In this document: piece by piece, positions 62,337 to 64,000 of the stretch
Layout: each line of letters starts with the position of its first letter
Numbering within the stretch: the stretch's first letter is position 1
Origin: Salinisphaera sp. LB1
Lineage (GTDB): Bacteria; Pseudomonadota; Gammaproteobacteria; Nevskiales; Salinisphaeraceae
Length of the DNA: 64,000 bases
Assembly (NCBI RefSeq): GCF_003177035.1
Contig: NZ_CP029488.1
Location: forward strand, 1,178,001 to 1,242,000
Direction of reading: 5' to 3'
Program-made: the position numbers and the translations under genes
Notes under the pieces: model-generated
What the model was told of the DNA's origin: nothing
The model's input: the letters and a program-made list of their open reading frames with translations, nothing else
Database searches by the model: none

Positions 62337-63250
62337 ACCCCTCTCCTTGCGTCCCCGAAAAAGTCGGCCGGGAGGCGACACCGCATGCGCTGGCTTACCC
62401 CCGCCGTCAATGAAACCGGCTGAAATGCTATTCGGCCGGGCCGCTATTCTGGTGGCTCGACTTTCCTGGGTAGCCGAGAAAAAGGAGCCCAATCCGGTTG
62501 ATAATCGAGTGATTGGCCGAGTCGGCGTTGTGCGGGCGGCGGGCAGAGACGCCCTCGCGCGCCAAGCGCTCGGCGCCGCGATCGCGACTCGCCGCAATAG
62601 GGCAACTCGGACAGCCTGAAACCCCACCCCGCTGCGCGACCAGCGGCGCGCGCCGGCGTCGACCGCGGCTGGGCCCGTCTGATCGATGCCCCTGCGGGGC
62701 CGGCGGGCTTAAATCACCGCATTAACGGTCGCTGCCGGCAAGCTGCCATTTCGCACGGCATACGGACCCGGCGCACAGTGGAATTCTGCGGCTGCCACCG
62801 GCTGACGCGACGGCTGACCGGTAGTTCGGGACCGACGGCTTTGCACACGCCGTAGGTGGCGAGCATCGCCCCGTTAGCGCGAACGGGGATGGCGAACGCT
62901 CCGGTCAAGGCAAAAGTGTTTGCGAATGACTGGTTACGCAGCCGGCCAGCCCGAAGGGTGTCGATTTTTATTACACCGAATCGCCGCGTGAGAAAAGTAT
63001 TTCCGGCGGCGCCAATCGCGACCGGCTACGGCCTGGCCGGGGCTACAGCCCGTCAGATATTTTAATATGACATTTTTAAGACATTTATATTAATAATGCA
63101 TTGAAATTTGCAAAATGACGAGGTCGAATAATCTGACACTCAGGGACAAGCAAATATATTTTTTATTAAAAACCAGCAAGTTAAACGGAAAACAAAAAGG
63201 GCATGCATATTGCTTTGCGGTTCGCGCCCATATCCATATCCTAAAAAACA
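62337..63250. other. Long leader region before the autotransporter-like gene
   Basis: About 910 bp. A perfect hairpin CCCCGTT-AGCGCG-AACGGGG is at 62869-62888, a structured stretch with GGCAAA and ACGCAG follows at about 62900-63010, and the last 190 bp are AT-rich. I see no coding sequence. It may hold the promoter and a structured 5' leader. Confidence 0.45.
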
Positions 63251-64000
63251 ATGAATAACCGCATGTCTCCGATGGTGGCGGCCGTGATCTGTACCGCCGC
63301 CGGCCTCGCGCTGGAAAGCCCCGCCGTGCTGGCCGCTTCATTCACCATCGATCCGGGCCAGACGCTGACGAGCCCACAGACGCTGACCGGCGGCCAGAGC
63401 GGCACGATCAAGGCGGGTGGCAGCCTCGTCATTCCGTCCAGCAGTGACAGAGTCGGAATCACGGTATCCGGCAACACCACGCTCGACAACGCCGGCACGA
63501 TCGATCAACAAGGCAGCGGGCGCGCTATTCGCAATGACAACAGCAATCTCACGCTGACCGTCGTCAATGAAGCTGGGGCCCTGCTGCAAAGCAAGGACGC
63601 CGATGCAATCCAGTTGCACAAGGGCAACAACGTCACCTTCAAGAACTACGGCACGGTCAATTCGAAGAACATTTCCCAGGGCGGCGCACAGGCGATCGAC
63701 TTCAATCACATCACCAAGGGGAGCAACACCGTCGATAACTATGCCGGCGGCGTGATCACCGCTTTCGATGCCGATGGCATACGCCCGGGCGTGGATGGCG
63801 TGGTGAACAATGAAGGGACCATCAAGTCCAAGAATCCCTTGAATAGCACGGACGGCACCGATGGCGTCGATGCCCAGGACAACAGCGGCGTGACCGTGGT
63901 CAATCACCCGGATGCCACGGCCGCGACCAGCCTGATCGAGGGTGCGCGACACGGCATCACCGGCGGCAATACGGATACGTCGACCAACGGCGACTTCGTC
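63251..64000 (+). CDS. Autotransporter-like adhesin, 5' part (runs off the window)
   Basis: First 250 codons, open to the end. Signal peptide about residues 1-27 (MVAAVICTAAGLALESPAVLAA). The rest is a passenger with repeated short beta-helix turns (TVSGNTTLDNAGTIDQQGSGRAIRN, TLTVVNEAGALLQSKDADAIQLHKGNN, TVDNYAGGVITAFDADGIRPGVDGVVNNEGTI), each containing a V-x-N-x-G-T-I step. This is typical of pectin-lyase-fold autotransporter or hemagglutinin passengers. The beta-barrel end is beyond 64000. Start ATG 63251; a second ATG at 63263 is possible. Confidence 0.85.
   Translation, partial: MNNRMSPMVAAVICTAAGLALESPAVLAASFTIDPGQTLTSPQTLTGGQSGTIKAGGSLVIPSSSDRVGITVSGNTTLDNAGTIDQQGSGRAIRNDNSNLTLTVVNEAGALLQSKDADAIQLHKGNNVTFKNYGTVNSKNISQGGAQAIDFNHITKGSNTVDNYAGGVITAFDADGIRPGVDGVVNNEGTIKSKNPLNSTDGTDGVDAQDNSGVTVVNHPDATAATSLIEGARHGITGGNTDTSTNGDFV

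Noticed and set aside
62900-63020. c-di-GMP-I (GEMM) riboswitch before the autotransporter
   Set aside because: GGCAAA, a possible tetraloop hairpin and ACGCAG occur in order, but the stems do not pair well and the second hairpin is not evident.

Overview
The window looks like chromosomal DNA of a high-GC (by eye mid-60s %), free-living gammaproteobacterium. Genes are densely packed on both strands, codons are strongly G/C-ending, and there are intact LexA-type and FCD-GntR-type operator sequences. Gene content (GlpD, EmrAB-like efflux, entericidin-like lipoprotein, PA0069-like radical SAM protein, type IB restriction system) suits a halophilic or marine gammaproteobacterium such as a Salinisphaera relative. 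That name is a guess from gene content, not an identification. I saw no rRNA, tRNA or CRISPR array.

Layout. 0.1-2.3 kb: an FCD-GntR regulator convergent with an Nramp-like transporter whose promoter carries two near-identical palindromes, probably the operator. 2.5-3.7 kb: a pRiA4b ORF-3-like gene and a decayed antitoxin/PIN-toxin pair. 3.8-11.4 kb: a five-gene type I restriction operon, hsdR - HNH nuclease - hsdM - hsdS - NucS-like PD-(D/E)xK nuclease. 11.7-15.6 kb: glpD, then a LysR pseudogene fused by deletion to the tail of an SDR gene, then a single integron gene cassette (GFA-family gene plus attC) sitting in what looks like a secondary site, then a LysE exporter. 15.6-28.2 kb: mostly ordinary metabolic genes (LysR, DoxX, dienelactone hydrolase, SDR, cupin, MBL hydrolase, 3-hydroxyisobutyrate-type dehydrogenase, alpha/beta hydrolase, YiiX-like peptidase, ClC channel, 2-hydroxyacid dehydrogenase). 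28.2-35.9 kb: leuA with an lrp-family regulator divergent from it, an entericidin-like lipoprotein, and an emrBA-type efflux pair.

36.2-48.8 kb is an L-rhamnose-type sugar locus. A complete ABC importer (binding protein, double ATPase, two permeases) stands on the left; a DeoR regulator, a rhamnulokinase-like FGGY kinase and a class II aldolase stand on the right. The kinase and aldolase diverge from a shared region with a perfect 13-bp inverted repeat, a good operator candidate. The two halves are separated by about 4.9 kb of foreign-looking DNA: a 205-bp MITE, a LuxR regulator, a REP-transposase scrap and a 552-aa protein of unknown family with lower GC. No rhamnose isomerase is in the window.

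48.8-56.3 kb holds a radical SAM gene under an apparent SOS box, an alpha/beta hydrolase, DUF1992, GNAT, a macrodomain deacetylase, oligopeptidase B and an unknown small protein. 56.4-61.1 kb is a worn region: a PilZ protein with a degenerate HD-GYP domain, a second copy of the 205-bp MITE, a broken ISL3 transposase, and a DMT transporter whose 3' end runs into a second copy of another repeat first seen at 17.2 kb. The window ends with an outer-membrane beta-barrel protein and the first 250 codons of a large autotransporter-like adhesin.
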